64,000 bases of DNA from Dyella sp. RRB7 (GCF_022761115.1 NZ_JAKWJS010000002.1:434001-498000); one strand, 5' to 3'; shown: positions 33,906-46,390, numbered from the stretch's first letter. Made by a program: numbers and translations. The notes: a model not told the origin generated them from the sequence alone.

Positions 33906-34721
33906 CTAGAACATGGTCCGCTCGATACCGAAGCGGTCGAAGATCTTGCTGGCAATCTCCTCGATGGAGACATGCGTGGTGTTGAGGCTGGGAATGCCCT
34001 CGCGACGCATCAGCTTGTCGGCCTGCGACAGCTCCCAGCGGCATTGCTCCAGCGTCGCATAGCGGCTGTTGGCGCGCCGCTGCTCGCGGATCTGCGCCAG
34101 GCGCTGTGGATCGATGGTGAGGCCGAACAGGCGATTCTTGTAGGGACGCAGTCGCGCGGGCAGCTCGAGCTTGTCCAGATCGTCGTCGGTCAGCGGGTAA
34201 TTGGCGGCGCTGACGCCGTAATGCAAGGCCATGTAGAGGCAGGTGGGCGTTTTGCCCGACCGCGACACGCCCACCAGGATCAGGTCCGCCTGCGCATAGT
34301 CCACGTCGATGCCGTCGTCATGCGACAACGCATAGTTGGTGGCGTTGATGCGCGCCTCGTACTTGTCGAAGTCGACCAGGCCGTGGGACCGGTTCACCAT
34401 GCCGGAGCGCTTGGCCCCCAGTTCCTCTTCCAGCGGCCCGATGAACGGCGCGAACACGTCCAGCATCAGCGCGCCGCTCTCGGCCACGATGTCGCACAGG
34501 TCGCGCGAGGCCATGGTGTTGACCACGATCGGACGCTCGCCCGTCTGGGCATAACGGGTCTTGATGCGCAGCGCCGCCGCCTCGGCCTTATGCGCGTCGT
34601 CGACGAACGGCAGGCGATGCTTATCGAACTGGACCCCCTCGAATTGGGCCAGGATACTGTTGCCGATCGTCTCGGCGGTAATACCAGTGGAATCGGAGAT
34701 GAAAAAAACCGTTCGTTGCAT
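33906..34721 (-). CDS. ppsR: PEP synthase regulatory kinase/pyrophosphorylase
   Basis: A 271-residue PSRP (DUF299) protein. N-terminal TVFFISDSTGITAETIGNSIL and the P-loop-like GVSRSGKTPT at about residue 150 are the family signatures. It switches PEP synthase off and on by ADP-dependent phosphorylation and phosphate-dependent dephosphorylation of a Thr near the catalytic His. It is divergent from ppsA, its target, with 238 bp between, the classical arrangement. ATG at 34721 starts exactly at the family N-terminus. Confidence 0.95.
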   Translation of the reverse strand: MQRTVFFISDSTGITAETIGNSILAQFEGVQFDKHRLPFVDDAHKAEAAALRIKTRYAQTGERPIVVNTMASRDLCDIVAESGALMLDVFAPFIGPLEEELGAKRSGMVNRSHGLVDFDKYEARINATNYALSHDDGIDVDYAQADLILVGVSRSGKTPTCLYMALHYGVSAANYPLTDDDLDKLELPARLRPYKNRLFGLTIDPQRLAQIREQRRANSRYATLEQCRWELSQADKLMRREGIPSLNTTHVSIEEIASKIFDRFGIERTMF

Positions 34722-34959
34722 AGCTAACCCGAAGTCCCTGACTGTTCCCGGGCACCACCTTAGCGCAACGCGGAAAGCCTGTCTTTGCTTGACTCCCGCC
34801 TGACTGGTATGCAGCTGGCGCGGGTTTTGCCCGTAATGGTCTTCTTGTGCTTCGCACCAACGACAGCGGACAATACCAGTTCTTTGTAGCCCGGTTTTCG
34901 GGATTTGCCCCGACGTGCCGCTTCCTTTTATCGACACACGAGCTCTTGAGGAGACTCCC

Positions 34960-37332
<2,373 letters not shown>

Positions 37333-37354
37333 CGCCAACGGCATGACGGTCATG

Positions 37355-37382
37355 GGGGCGGTGGCGACACCGCCCCTTTTTT
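37355..37382 (+). terminator. Terminator of ppsA
   Basis: A 9-bp stem GGGGCGGTG/CACCGCCCC with a GCGA loop and six T, 22 bp past the ppsA stop. Confidence 0.92.
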
Positions 37383-37477
37383 GCCCTGCAGGAACGAACG
37401 CGAAGAACTGCCCTCGGAACCTTTGCCCGCTCGCCTCGGTCATTCACCCATCATTCCGGGTTTTCGAGGGGAACACC

Positions 37478-38152
37478 ATGCGCGCCGTACTGGGCCTGAT
37501 CTCCCGCAACAAGGGCTTCATCACCTTCATGTTGTGCATGGTGATGTTCCGCAGTGCCATCGCCGATTGGAACGTCGTTCCCACGGGCTCGATGCAACCG
37601 ACCATCCAGATCGGCGATCGCATCGTGGTCGACAAGGCCGCCTACGACCTGCGCGTGCCGCTTACCCATCTCTCGCTGCTGCATCGCGCCGATCCCCAGC
37701 GCGGCGATATCGTGGTGCTGGATTCCGACGCCGCCGGCGAGCGGCTGGTCAAGCGCGTGATCGGCGTGCCCGGCGACCAGGTCGCGCTCCGCCAGAACCG
37801 TCTCTACATCAACGGCCAGCCCGCCAGCTACCAGCCCATCGCCGTCCAGGGCATCCGCGACGATCGCGAAGACCCCGCCCGCTATGCCGTCGAAAGCGTG
37901 GGCACGATGCATCACGCGGTGCGCTGGTCGATCGCCCAGCAAGGCCACACCCAGGATTTCGGCCCGGTCACCGTCCCAGCGGGCAAATACCTGCTGCTCG
38001 GCGACAACCGCGACAACAGCGCCGATTCACGCTATTTCGGCTTCTTCCCCCGCAACGAAATCACCGGCCGCGCCACTCGCGTCGCCGTCTCGCTGGACCC
38101 CGCCAACCATTACCTGCCCCGCGGCGATCGCTGGGGCGTGGCCCTGCCATAA
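37478..38152 (+). CDS. Second signal peptidase I (short form)
   Basis: A 224-residue signal peptidase I with one N-terminal membrane span (about residues 12-27). Catalytic boxes intact: VPTGSMQPTI with Ser38, LVKRVIGVPGD with the general-base Lys, and GDNRDNSADSRYFG. It is shorter than LepB at 15423-16325 by about 75 residues and lacks the first membrane span. GAGGGG precedes the ATG. It is a paralogue that may serve a special set of substrates; the neighbours (ppsA upstream, tRNA-Ser downstream) do not tell which. Confidence 0.9.
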   Translation: MRAVLGLISRNKGFITFMLCMVMFRSAIADWNVVPTGSMQPTIQIGDRIVVDKAAYDLRVPLTHLSLLHRADPQRGDIVVLDSDAAGERLVKRVIGVPGDQVALRQNRLYINGQPASYQPIAVQGIRDDREDPARYAVESVGTMHHAVRWSIAQQGHTQDFGPVTVPAGKYLLLGDNRDNSADSRYFGFFPRNEITGRATRVAVSLDPANHYLPRGDRWGVALP

Positions 38153-38179
38153 TCCATGGCGGGAAATTCACCCAACCAG

Positions 38180-38208
38180 TTGTCACCGCGCCCCACTCCG
38201 CGTAAGAT
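38180..38208 (+). promoter_or_regulatory. Promoter of tRNA-Ser
   Basis: TTGTCA and TAAGAT, 17 bp apart, 32 bp before the tRNA start, with a GC-rich discriminator. Confidence 0.65.
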
Positions 38209-38240
38209 TGCCGGCTCGCGTGGACCACACGCACCGTTTT

Positions 38241-38371
<131 letters not shown>

Positions 38372-38563
38372 ATGGTGACGGCTGGGTGAGAACCCACCCG
38401 GGTTCGACAACATTGTCAGGAACAATTTTGCACAGCCGCAGGCTGGCCCCGCCCCCACCGCCCGAGCACCTAGCAGTTCTCCGTCTCGATTCTCCAGCAC
38501 CACCTTTTGCGCATCCACCCCACATCCGTCATGCTCCCAACGACCCGCCAAACCAGGCAGCCC

Positions 38564-39265
38564 ATGATCGAGTTCGGACACGGAACGCACGTCGGCCTGC
38601 GCCGCACGCGCAACGAAGACACCTACTATGCCGATGCCTCGCTCGGCCTGTTTCTCGTGGCCGATGGCATGGGTGGTCACCAGCATGGCGAGGTGGCCTC
38701 CGCCCTGGTCCGCGACGCCGTGGCGGATCTGGTCACGCGCGGCCACAGCCTGGTCGAAGCCGTGCGCGCCGCCGATGAGCGGCTGATCCAGTACAGCCGC
38801 GGCTTCCACGACCCGCGTCCGATGGGCACCACCATTGCCGCGCTGCGCCTGCATGCGGACAGCTACGAGGTGGTGTGGGTGGGCGACAGCCGCGTCTACC
38901 TGTGGCAGAAAACCCTGCGCCAGGTCAGCCATGATCACTCGCTGGTACAGGAACTGGTGGCGTCTGGCACGCTCGATCCGGCCCAGGCGGCACGCCATCC
39001 GCAACGCAACGTGATCACCCAGGCGCTGGGCATTACGGCGGCGGCGCAACTGCACATCGGCATGGCGCGCGGCCGCCTCGAACCGGGCATGTGCTTCCTG
39101 CTGTGCAGCGATGGCCTTACCGAAGAAGTGAATGACGCGGCCATCGCAAGCATCGTGTCGCGCAACGACCTGTCGGCGCAGGAATGCGTGGAACATCTGC
39201 TGCTCGCCGCACTGGACGGCGGCGGCAGCGACAACATCACGGCGATACTCGCACGCGCCAATTGA
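38564..39265 (+). CDS. PP2C-family serine/threonine phosphatase
   Basis: A 233-residue soluble metal-dependent phosphatase. Family motifs are NEDTYYAD near the N-terminus, VADGMGGHQHGE, the VWVGDSRVYL strand and the terminal GGGSDNITAIL. Metal-binding Asp residues in these motifs are all present. It removes phosphate from Ser/Thr, usually of regulators. The ATG at 38564 starts the domain at MIEFGHGTHVGLRR; the nearest in-frame ATG upstream (38531) would add an unstructured tail. No Ser/Thr kinase gene lies next to it. Convergent with dnaQ. Confidence 0.9.
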   Translation: MIEFGHGTHVGLRRTRNEDTYYADASLGLFLVADGMGGHQHGEVASALVRDAVADLVTRGHSLVEAVRAADERLIQYSRGFHDPRPMGTTIAALRLHADSYEVVWVGDSRVYLWQKTLRQVSHDHSLVQELVASGTLDPAQAARHPQRNVITQALGITAAAQLHIGMARGRLEPGMCFLLCSDGLTEEVNDAAIASIVSRNDLSAQECVEHLLLAALDGGGSDNITAILARAN

Positions 39266-39292
39266 GCGAGGCATCGCTCCGGCGCAGCAACG

Positions 39293-40015
39293 TCAGTTGA
39301 CCGGCGGCGCCTGTTCGCGGCGCCACACGCTGATGCCACCGGCGCTCTTGTCCAGCCCGTCGAGACGCTTCTCGTGCGCGGCGATTTCCTCGTCGTTCGC
39401 ACGCAGCACGCGGGGACGGCGATCGAGCACCATCGGCGCCAAGGTCACCGTCGCGCCCTGCTCCGGGTCTCCCTCGAAGCCCAGGTCCAGGCCGACCTGG
39501 CCCGACGTCATGGCCAGGTAGACCTCGGCCAACAGCTGGGCGTCGATCAGGCCGCCGTGGAGATCGCGCGCGGAGTTGTCCACGCCCAGGCGCTTGCACA
39601 ACGCATCCAGGCTGTTGCGCTGGCCGGGATAGCGCTCGCGCGCCATCATCAGCGTATCGAGCACGCTGCAACGGTCGGCGATGCGGCCGTAGTGTTCGCC
39701 GGCACGCGCCAGTTCCGCATCGAGGAAGCCGACGTCGAAGGTGGCGTTGTGGATGATCAGCTCGGCGCCATCGATAAAGGCGAGAAACTCGTCCACCACA
39801 TCGATGAAATGCGGCTTGTCGAGCAGGAACTCGTCCTCGATGCCGGTGACTTGCTTGGCGCCTTCGTCGATGGCGCGATCGGGATTGAGATAGGTCTGGT
39901 AGTGGCGACCGGTCGGACGACGCCCGATCATTTCCACGCAGGCGATTTCGATCAACCGATGCCCCTGCCGCACTTCGAGACCGGTGGTCTCGGTATCCAG
40001 CACGATCTGCCTCAT
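39293..40015 (-). CDS. dnaQ: DNA polymerase III epsilon subunit (3'-5' exonuclease)
   Basis: A 240-residue proofreading exonuclease. ExoI motif LDTETTG at residues 6-12, ExoII in [14 protein letters not shown] and ExoIII with [14 protein letters not shown] are intact; the C-terminal tail (about 185-240) binds the alpha polymerase subunit. The ATG at 40015 overlaps the rnhA stop (ATGA). The rnhA-dnaQ adjacency is typical of gammaproteobacteria, though in E. coli they are divergent; here they run together. Confidence 0.95.
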   Translation of the reverse strand: MRQIVLDTETTGLEVRQGHRLIEIACVEMIGRRPTGRHYQTYLNPDRAIDEGAKQVTGIEDEFLLDKPHFIDVVDEFLAFIDGAELIIHNATFDVGFLDAELARAGEHYGRIADRCSVLDTLMMARERYPGQRNSLDALCKRLGVDNSARDLHGGLIDAQLLAEVYLAMTSGQVGLDLGFEGDPEQGATVTLAPMVLDRRPRVLRANDEEIAAHEKRLDGLDKSAGGISVWRREQAPPVN

Positions 40016-40455
40016 GCCTTGCTCCTGAACTGCTCGGCCTGTTCGCGCGCGGCTACATCGACGCGCTCGTTCTCTGCATGACCGTTGTGGCCCTTCACCC
40101 AATGCCAGCGCACCTGATGCGGCTCGACGGCGGCCGACAGGCGTTGCCACAGATCCTGGTTTTTCACTGGCTTCTTGTCCGCCGTGCGCCAACCATTGGC
40201 GCGCCACTTGGGCACCCATTCCTCGATGCCTTGCATGACATAGCGCGAGTCGGTGGTGAGCGCGACGGTACATGGCCGCGTCAACGCCTCCAGCGCGGCG
40301 ATGGCGGCCATCAGCTCCATGCGGTTGTTGGTGGTGTCGGGCTCGCCGCCGGCGAGCATCCGTTCGGTTCCCTTGGCGCGCAGCAGGGCGGCCCAGCCAC
40401 CCGGCCCGGGATTGCCCAGGCAGGCGCCATCCGTAAAAGCTTGCACTTCAGTCAT
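40012..40455 (-). CDS. rnhA: Ribonuclease HI
   Basis: A 147-residue RNase HI with the catalytic acidic residues in [22 protein letters not shown] and [14 protein letters not shown], and the His/Asp pair in [14 protein letters not shown]. It removes RNA from RNA-DNA hybrids. It lies 28 bp after the methyltransferase gene and overlaps dnaQ by 4 bp. Confidence 0.96.
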   Translation of the reverse strand: MTEVQAFTDGACLGNPGPGGWAALLRAKGTERMLAGGEPDTTNNRMELMAAIAALEALTRPCTVALTTDSRYVMQGIEEWVPKWRANGWRTADKKPVKNQDLWQRLSAAVEPHQVRWHWVKGHNGHAENERVDVAAREQAEQFRSKA

Positions 40456-40483
40456 GGTTACCCATCAGAAATCATTAGTGTCG

Positions 40484-41167
40484 TCAGGACGCGACGTTGC
40501 GACGCGCGCCTGGTGCGAGGCCCACATTCACCGCCGCGGGCACGGCCTTGGGCTTGAGGCGGATGGGCGTGGCCATGCGTCGCCGCTTGCGCGCGATCAT
40601 CAGATAGCCGCCACCAAACGCATGCGCGGCATCCAGGCCGACGTTGCTGCTGGGCCACAGTCGACCGACCCGCTCGACGCGTTCGATATCGAGCTCGATC
40701 CGGCGTACCCAGCGCTCCAGCAGCAAGGGCGAACGCATCGATGGCGCATGGCCACGCGTATGCCACATCATCCACGGCAGCCATGCACTGAACGGATGCA
40801 AGCCGGTCAGCGCCAACACGCCACCGGGCGCCAGCACGCGCGAGGCTTCCTCCAGCAAGGCCTGTGGCGCAGTCGATACTTCCAGCGCATGCCGTAGCAG
40901 CACCAGATCGAATGCATCGTTCAGGAACGGCAGCGGCTCGTCGCTGCGACCGCGCAGGTCGCCCACGTAACGGCCGGCATGGATGCTCAGGCGTGTCCAG
41001 TTGCCGAGCAGGGGCAGCACCGGCGGGGCATCCTGCTGCGCGGCGCTCACCAGCAGCGCATGAGTGCCGCTGCAGCGCTGCAACTCCGGCACCAGGGCCA
41101 CCGTCTCTTCGGCGAGCAGGCCGCGCAGCGGTGCGCTGGTGTAGATGTCTTGGTCGCGCTGCGACAT
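40484..41167 (-). CDS. Class I SAM-dependent methyltransferase (YafS-like)
   Basis: A 227-residue protein with a weak Rossmann pattern: LPFLNDAFDLVLLRHALE (motif IV region, ...FDLVLLRH) and LEEASRVLAPGGVLALTG (post-motif). The SAM-binding glycine loop is poorly conserved (HALLVSAAQ). Its place next to gloB and rnhA matches E. coli YafS. Substrate unknown. The ATG at 41167 is preferred over an in-frame GTG 15 bp upstream. Divergent from gloB, 223 bp apart. Confidence 0.8.
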   Translation of the reverse strand: MSQRDQDIYTSAPLRGLLAEETVALVPELQRCSGTHALLVSAAQQDAPPVLPLLGNWTRLSIHAGRYVGDLRGRSDEPLPFLNDAFDLVLLRHALEVSTAPQALLEEASRVLAPGGVLALTGLHPFSAWLPWMMWHTRGHAPSMRSPLLLERWVRRIELDIERVERVGRLWPSSNVGLDAAHAFGGGYLMIARKRRRMATPIRLKPKAVPAAVNVGLAPGARRNVAS

Positions 41168-41390
41168 GCCTGGCCGGCCCACGGTGAATCAGTGCGACAA
41201 GTGTACCGGCAGCCCAGCCGAACGTGTCCTGGTTTGCAGTCAAAGCCACGACCGGCCCACGAGTCTGAACAGGCATGCCGGGTGTTAACGTCTCACTAAC
41301 GAGTGCGGCGGCAACCCGCTTTATAGTCGGCCACTTCGCGCAAGCCAGGATGGCTGCGTCAGTCGATACGAAACCGCGGAGGCGATCTCC

Positions 41391-42155
41391 TTGCACGTCG
41401 TACCGTTACCGGCGCTTGCCGACAACTACATTTGGCTGCTGCACGATGAGGCCGGCCAGGCCATCGTGGTCGACCCGGGCGAAGCGGCTCCGGTCGAGGC
41501 AGCGCTTAAGCAACGCGGGCTGACGCTTCGCGCCATCCTGCTGACCCATCACCACCACGACCACATCGGCGGCGTCGACGCGCTGCTGGCGCGGCACACG
41601 GTACCGGTCTATGCCCCGCACGACGAACGCATAGGCCCGGCCACCCATCGGGTCGGCGACGGCGATGTGGTGACGCTGGCACAACCATCTGCACGCTTTG
41701 ATGTGCTGGCGGTACCCGGACACACCACCAGCCATATCGCCTACGTCGGTGAAGGTGTATTGCTTTGCGGCGACACGCTTTTCAGCATGGGCTGTGGCCG
41801 GCTGTTCGAAGGCACGCCAGCGCAGATGCTCGCATCGCTCGATCGCCTGGCCGCCCTGCCCGCCAACCTGCTGGTGTGCTGTGCGCACGAGTACACCGCC
41901 GCCAACGGACGCTTTGCCCACACCATCGAACCGGACAACGCCGCGCTCGCAGCCCGCCAGCGCGAAGTGGCGGCGCTGCGCGAGCACGCTCGCCCGACGC
42001 TGCCCGTTCCGCTGGCCATCGAACAGGCCACCAACCCGTTCCTGCGCACCGATAGCGACGCGGTGATCGCCTGGGGACTACGTCATGGCGTGACCGGTGA
42101 CCGCGTCGCACGATTTGCCGCATTGCGCGCCGACAAGGACGTTTTCCGCGGATGA
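41391..42155 (+). CDS. gloB: Hydroxyacylglutathione hydrolase (glyoxalase II)
   Basis: A 254-residue metallo-beta-lactamase-fold enzyme with the zinc motif LLTHHHHDHIGG, the AHEYT segment that supplies a further ligand, and the C-terminal helical domain binding glutathione. It hydrolyses S-D-lactoylglutathione in methylglyoxal detoxification. The start is TTG at 41391 with GGAGG eight bases before; the family N-terminus (M-H-V-V-P-L-P-A) agrees. Its stop overlaps the mltD-like gene start (ATGA). Confidence 0.94.
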   Translation: MHVVPLPALADNYIWLLHDEAGQAIVVDPGEAAPVEAALKQRGLTLRAILLTHHHHDHIGGVDALLARHTVPVYAPHDERIGPATHRVGDGDVVTLAQPSARFDVLAVPGHTTSHIAYVGEGVLLCGDTLFSMGCGRLFEGTPAQMLASLDRLAALPANLLVCCAHEYTAANGRFAHTIEPDNAALAARQREVAALREHARPTLPVPLAIEQATNPFLRTDSDAVIAWGLRHGVTGDRVARFAALRADKDVFRG

Positions 42156-43396
42156 ATACACGACGCCTACGCCCCCTGCCCATGGCCCTGTCGATGCTGC
42201 TGGCCGCCTGCGCCACGACGCCGGCCACCAAGCTGCCGTCGCCTACCGTGCAGGCGCCTACCCCGGAGCCTGTACGCAACATCGCCCATCCGGTGACCGG
42301 CGTTGCCTTGCCGGTCGACGACGACGCCAACATCTGGGATCAGCTGCGCGGCAGCTTCGCCATGGCCGATTGCGATGCCGATCCCGGCATCAAGCTGTGG
42401 GCCCGGCGCTACACGCAGAATCCGCAACGCTTCGAAGACCAGATCGCTGCGGCAGCGCCACGCCTGGCCTACGTGCAGCAGATTGCCGCCAAGCACAACG
42501 TTCCCGGCGAATTTGCCCTGCTGCCGTGGATCGAAAGCCAATACCGCCCCCTATTTGGCGGCAAGAATCTGCCCGCGGGCATGTGGCAGATCATGCCGGC
42601 CACCGCCAACGCCATGGGCATCCGCGTCAACCAGAACTTTGACGGCCGCCTGGACGTGCCGGCGGCCACGGACGCCATCATGTCCTTGCTGAGCCGTTAC
42701 CACGACGATCTCGGTGACTGGCGGCTGGTCGACTACGCCTTCAACGCGGGCGAGTTCGGCATGCGCCGCATGATCGACCAGCACGGCGTCCCGCCGGCCG
42801 AGCCCGTCATTCCCCGCATGCCGGTGAAGCCGGTGACGCGCGAACACCTGGTCAAGCTGCTGGCCATCGCCTGCGTCATCCGCGATCCCGCACGCTTCAA
42901 TGTCAGTCTGCCCACGCTGCCCTCCGAGCAGCGCCTGGTGGCGGTGAACATCGGCAACTCCATGCCGATCGCGCATGCGGCCAATCACGCCGGCATGTCG
43001 CCCGACGAACTCAAGGATCTCAATGCCGGCTTCCGCAACGGCATGGTCGATTCCAACGCTTCGCCCTACCTGCTGATGCCCAGCAATCGCGTGCAGCAGT
43101 TCCAGAGTGCCCTGCTTGCCGATAACAACAGCGGTGGGCAAAGCGTACCGGGCACCACCACCCTGCCGCCCCTGTCCGCGGCGCTTGGTGCGGCGACGGA
43201 CGATGATGGCGACACGACATCCGCCGGGCGCTCCAAGGCCACAGGTGGCAAGACGCATACGGTCAAGTCCGGCGAAAGCCTATGGACCATTGCCAAGCGC
43301 TACGCGGTCGACATCAAGCAGCTGCAACAGTGGAACCATTTGCAGGGAGCGGGCGTGAAGCCAGGCCAGGTGCTGAAGATCAGCGCCCCGGGCTAA
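42152..43396 (+). CDS. mltD: Membrane-bound lytic murein transglycosylase D
   Basis: A 414-residue lipoprotein. Lipobox LLAAC with Cys20, a transglycosylase domain with the catalytic Glu in LPWIESQYRP and GMWQIMPATANAMGI, and one C-terminal LysM domain (HTVKSGESLWTIAKRYAVD). E. coli MltD has two LysM repeats, so this version is shorter at the C-terminus. It cleaves the glycan strand of peptidoglycan with formation of anhydro-muramic acid, whose products are later handled by NagZ. Coupled to gloB by an ATGA overlap. Confidence 0.93.
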   Translation: MNTRRLRPLPMALSMLLAACATTPATKLPSPTVQAPTPEPVRNIAHPVTGVALPVDDDANIWDQLRGSFAMADCDADPGIKLWARRYTQNPQRFEDQIAAAAPRLAYVQQIAAKHNVPGEFALLPWIESQYRPLFGGKNLPAGMWQIMPATANAMGIRVNQNFDGRLDVPAATDAIMSLLSRYHDDLGDWRLVDYAFNAGEFGMRRMIDQHGVPPAEPVIPRMPVKPVTREHLVKLLAIACVIRDPARFNVSLPTLPSEQRLVAVNIGNSMPIAHAANHAGMSPDELKDLNAGFRNGMVDSNASPYLLMPSNRVQQFQSALLADNNSGGQSVPGTTTLPPLSAALGAATDDDGDTTSAGRSKATGGKTHTVKSGESLWTIAKRYAVDIKQLQQWNHLQGAGVKPGQVLKISAPG

Positions 43397-43456
43397 ATTC
43401 GCTGCGCTAGACTCATCACACCAGCCGGGTGCGCCATCCGGTTCCTGGGAGGGTTC

Positions 43457-44239
43457 ATGGGATTCCTGCACGGCAAACGGGCACTGATCGTCGGCATCGC
43501 CAGCCAGCGATCGATCGCCTGGGGCATTGCCAATGCCATGCATCGCGAAGGCGCGCAGCTCGCCTTCACCTATCAGAACGAGCGCCTGAAAGACCGCGTC
43601 GACGAAGCCGCCAACGCTTTCGGTTCCAACATCGTGCTGCCTTGCGATGTGGCCGAGGATGCGCAGATCGAGCAGTTGTTCGCCGCGCTGGTCAAGCACT
43701 GGGATGGCTTCGACATCCTGGTGCATTCCGTGGGCTACGCCCCACGCGAAGCCTTGCAAGGCGAATTTCTCGACCACCTCTCGCGCGAGAGTTTCGCCAT
43801 CGCGCACGACATCTCCAGCTATAGCCTGGCGGCACTGGCCAAGGCCGCACGCCCGATGATGAGCGGTCGCGGCGGCGGCATTCTCACGCTAAGTTATCTC
43901 GGCGCCGAGCGCGCGATGAACAACTACAACGTGATGGGACTGGCCAAGGCCAGTCTCGAGGCGAACGTGCGCTACCTCGCCTTCAATCTCGGTCCCGAGG
44001 GTACGCGGGTCAACGCCATCTCTGCCGGTCCCATCAAGACGCTCGCCGCCGCAGGCATCGCCAACTTCCGCAAGATGCTCGATCACGTGGATGAAAACGC
44101 GCCGCTCCGCCGCAGCGTCACGATCGATGAAGTAGGCAATGTCGGCGCCTTCCTGTGCTCGGACCTGGCCTCTGGCATCACTGGCGAGATCACCCATGTG
44201 GATGCGGGATACAACATCCTCGGCATGACCTGCATCTGA
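43457..44239 (+). CDS. fabI: Enoyl-[acyl-carrier-protein] reductase FabI
   Basis: A 260-residue NADH-dependent enoyl-ACP reductase, the triclosan target. The cofactor loop [11 protein letters not shown] and the catalytic YNVMGLAK (Tyr-x6-Lys) in [13 protein letters not shown] are intact, and the C-terminal region [11 protein letters not shown] fits. It performs the last step of each fatty-acid elongation round. GGGAGG precedes the ATG. A bidirectional terminator follows. Confidence 0.97.
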   Translation: MGFLHGKRALIVGIASQRSIAWGIANAMHREGAQLAFTYQNERLKDRVDEAANAFGSNIVLPCDVAEDAQIEQLFAALVKHWDGFDILVHSVGYAPREALQGEFLDHLSRESFAIAHDISSYSLAALAKAARPMMSGRGGGILTLSYLGAERAMNNYNVMGLAKASLEANVRYLAFNLGPEGTRVNAISAGPIKTLAAAGIANFRKMLDHVDENAPLRRSVTIDEVGNVGAFLCSDLASGITGEITHVDAGYNILGMTCI

Positions 44240-44260
44240 CGCCATTCCCTCGTCCCAACA

Positions 44261-44290
44261 AAAAGGGGCGGCCATGTGGCCGCCCCTTTT
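44261..44290. terminator. Bidirectional terminator between fabI and ppiD
   Basis: A perfect 13-bp stem AAAAGGGGCGGCC/GGCCGCCCCTTTT with an ATGT loop, T-run on both strands, between convergent genes. Confidence 0.93.
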
Positions 44291-44313
44291 CTATTGGCCG
44301 AAGCCATGAAGCA

Positions 44314-46218
44314 TTACATGCGGTCGGCGGCGATCTTGATCTGGGTCTTCGCCTTGAGCGCATCGATGAAATCATGCGTGGCCATGATGCCGTAGGCCTG
44401 CGTCATCTCACCGCGCAGCGCATCGCGCTGTTCCTTGGACACCTTGGACAGATCGCCATCCTGCACTTTGTCGAGCGCCACCAGCGCGTAGCTGCCATCG
44501 TGCATGTCGACCCGGGCGAACTGCGGCTTGCCATCGGCGGGACGTGGCAGCAGGAAGGCCTGCTGCAGCACTTCCGGCGGCAGCGTCTGCTGCGTGCGCA
44601 CCGCCTCGGGAGCCGCCTGCACGGTGGCGCCCACGGATGCCGCCACCGTCTGCACGTCCTCGCCCTTCTGCAGGCGTGCCAGCAACGCATCGGCACGCTT
44701 CTGCGATTCGGCGGCGATACGCTCGTCGAGAATCTTCTGGCGCACCTGGTCACGCACCTCGGCGAGCGGACGAGCCGCTGCGGGCAGATGCTTGTCCACG
44801 CGCACCACCACGGCATGGTCCGAACCCAGGTCGATCAGGCCGGAATTGTTGCCCTGGACCAGCACGTCGTCGGAGAACGCCGCAGCGACCAGCTTCGGAT
44901 TGGCGGCCAGGCCTTCACCACCCTTGCGCGAGAACAGGCCCGTGGTCTGGATGGGCAGGCTCAGCGCCTGCGCAGCCGGCTCGAGCGACGAAGGATTCTG
45001 GTAGGTCTGGTCGGTGAGCTTGCCGGCCAGTTCGCTGTACTGGCGATCGCGCTCGGTGCTCAGGTAGTCCTTGGCGATCTGGTCGCGAACCTCGGCAAAG
45101 GGCTTGGCGTCGCCGCTGCGCACATCGCGCAGCCACAGCACGTGGTAACCCTCGTCCGACAGTACGGGCTTGGAGATCTGGCCCTTCTGCAGGGCGAACA
45201 GCGCCGAATCGAAGGCCGGAGTGGTCACACCCTTTTCCAGCCAGCCCAGGTCGCCGCCCGAACGCTTGGAACCCAAGTCGTCCGAATCCTGCTCGGCCAG
45301 CTTGGCAAAGTTGTCCGCGGTGGCTTCGCTGGCGATCTTCTCGGCCTTGGCGAGCGCCGCCTTCTGCTGGTCCGGCGTGGCGTTCTTCGGCACGTTGACC
45401 AGGATGTGCGAGACCAGGCGCTGCTCCGGCTGCACGAAGCGCTGCTTTTCGTCCTCGTAGCGCTTCTTGAGCTCTTCGTCGCTCGGCTGGGCGTCGATCT
45501 TCAGGTCGGCACCATTGACCTCGATGTACTTCAGCGACACCTGTTCGGGGTTCATGAAGTCAGCCTGGTGGTCCTTGTAATAGGCCTCCAGTTGGGCATC
45601 GGTCACCTCGGTATCGGCCAGGGCCGGACGCGGCAGCGCGAACCAGCGCAGGTCGCGGCGCTGATAGAACAGGCTCAAGTAGCGGTCCATGTCCGCGTCG
45701 GTAACGATGGTGCTGGCGATGATCGCCTGCGGCAGCAGGCTCGGCTCCTGCGATGCGCGCTGGCTGGCCTCGAACATCGCCGGAGTCATGCCCTGTGCCC
45801 CCAGGGTGGCCCGATAGGTGGCCGGATCGAACTGGCCATTCACCTGGAACGCCGGCACGTTGGCGATCATGTCGCGCAAGGCCAGGTCGGATACGCGCAT
45901 GCCCAGGTCCTCGTTGGCCTGGCGCAGCAGCTGTTCGTTGATCAGCTGGTCAAGCACCTGGCGCTTGGTTTCCGGCTGTTCGAAAAGCGTGGGGTCGAAG
46001 CGGTCGCCCAGGCGCTGCATGGCATCCCGACGTGCCTGATTCATGCGGTCCTGGAAATCGCGCTGGCTGATCTCGTGCTTGCCGACCATCGCCACGTAGG
46101 TGTCGGTCCGCGAGCTGAAATAGGACTCGATGCCGAAGAACGAGATAGCGAAAACGCAAATGCCCAGAATGACAATGGACGGCCATCCGTGAAGCTTGTT
46201 ACGCAATGCCTGCAGCAT
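44314..46218 (-). CDS. ppiD: Membrane-anchored periplasmic chaperone/isomerase PpiD
   Basis: A 634-residue SurA/PpiD-type protein. One N-terminal span (about residues 14-33, SIVILGICVFAISFFGI), a SurA-like N-terminal chaperone region, and a parvulin isomerase domain around 255-360 (LVSHILVNVPKNATPDQQ, KSGGDLGWLEKG-like RSGGDLGWLEKG, SKPVLSDEGYHVLWL). It works at the SecYEG exit site on newly translocated proteins. It lies downstream of hupB and two tRNAs on the same strand, matching hupB-ppiD in E. coli. Confidence 0.93.
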   Translation of the reverse strand: MLQALRNKLHGWPSIVILGICVFAISFFGIESYFSSRTDTYVAMVGKHEISQRDFQDRMNQARRDAMQRLGDRFDPTLFEQPETKRQVLDQLINEQLLRQANEDLGMRVSDLALRDMIANVPAFQVNGQFDPATYRATLGAQGMTPAMFEASQRASQEPSLLPQAIIASTIVTDADMDRYLSLFYQRRDLRWFALPRPALADTEVTDAQLEAYYKDHQADFMNPEQVSLKYIEVNGADLKIDAQPSDEELKKRYEDEKQRFVQPEQRLVSHILVNVPKNATPDQQKAALAKAEKIASEATADNFAKLAEQDSDDLGSKRSGGDLGWLEKGVTTPAFDSALFALQKGQISKPVLSDEGYHVLWLRDVRSGDAKPFAEVRDQIAKDYLSTERDRQYSELAGKLTDQTYQNPSSLEPAAQALSLPIQTTGLFSRKGGEGLAANPKLVAAAFSDDVLVQGNNSGLIDLGSDHAVVVRVDKHLPAAARPLAEVRDQVRQKILDERIAAESQKRADALLARLQKGEDVQTVAASVGATVQAAPEAVRTQQTLPPEVLQQAFLLPRPADGKPQFARVDMHDGSYALVALDKVQDGDLSKVSKEQRDALRGEMTQAYGIMATHDFIDALKAKTQIKIAADRM

Positions 46219-46304
46219 GGAAATATCCCGGCTCTCGTTGTTCAGCGCACCATGTGCGCAGCGCTTAAATGGCAAGGGCGCCACGCGGGCGCCCTTGCGA
46301 ACTG

Positions 46305-46381
46305 TGGCGGAGCGGACGGGACTCGAACCCGCGACCTCCGGCGTGACAGGCCAGCATTCTAACCGACTGAACTACCGCTCC
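46305..46381 (-). tRNA. tRNA-Asp (GTC), copy 2
   Basis: 77-nt cloverleaf with CCA on the minus strand, anticodon GTC; identical to the copy at 32582-32658. Lies between tRNA-Val and ppiD. Confidence 0.97.
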
Positions 46382-46390
46382 GCATGTTTT

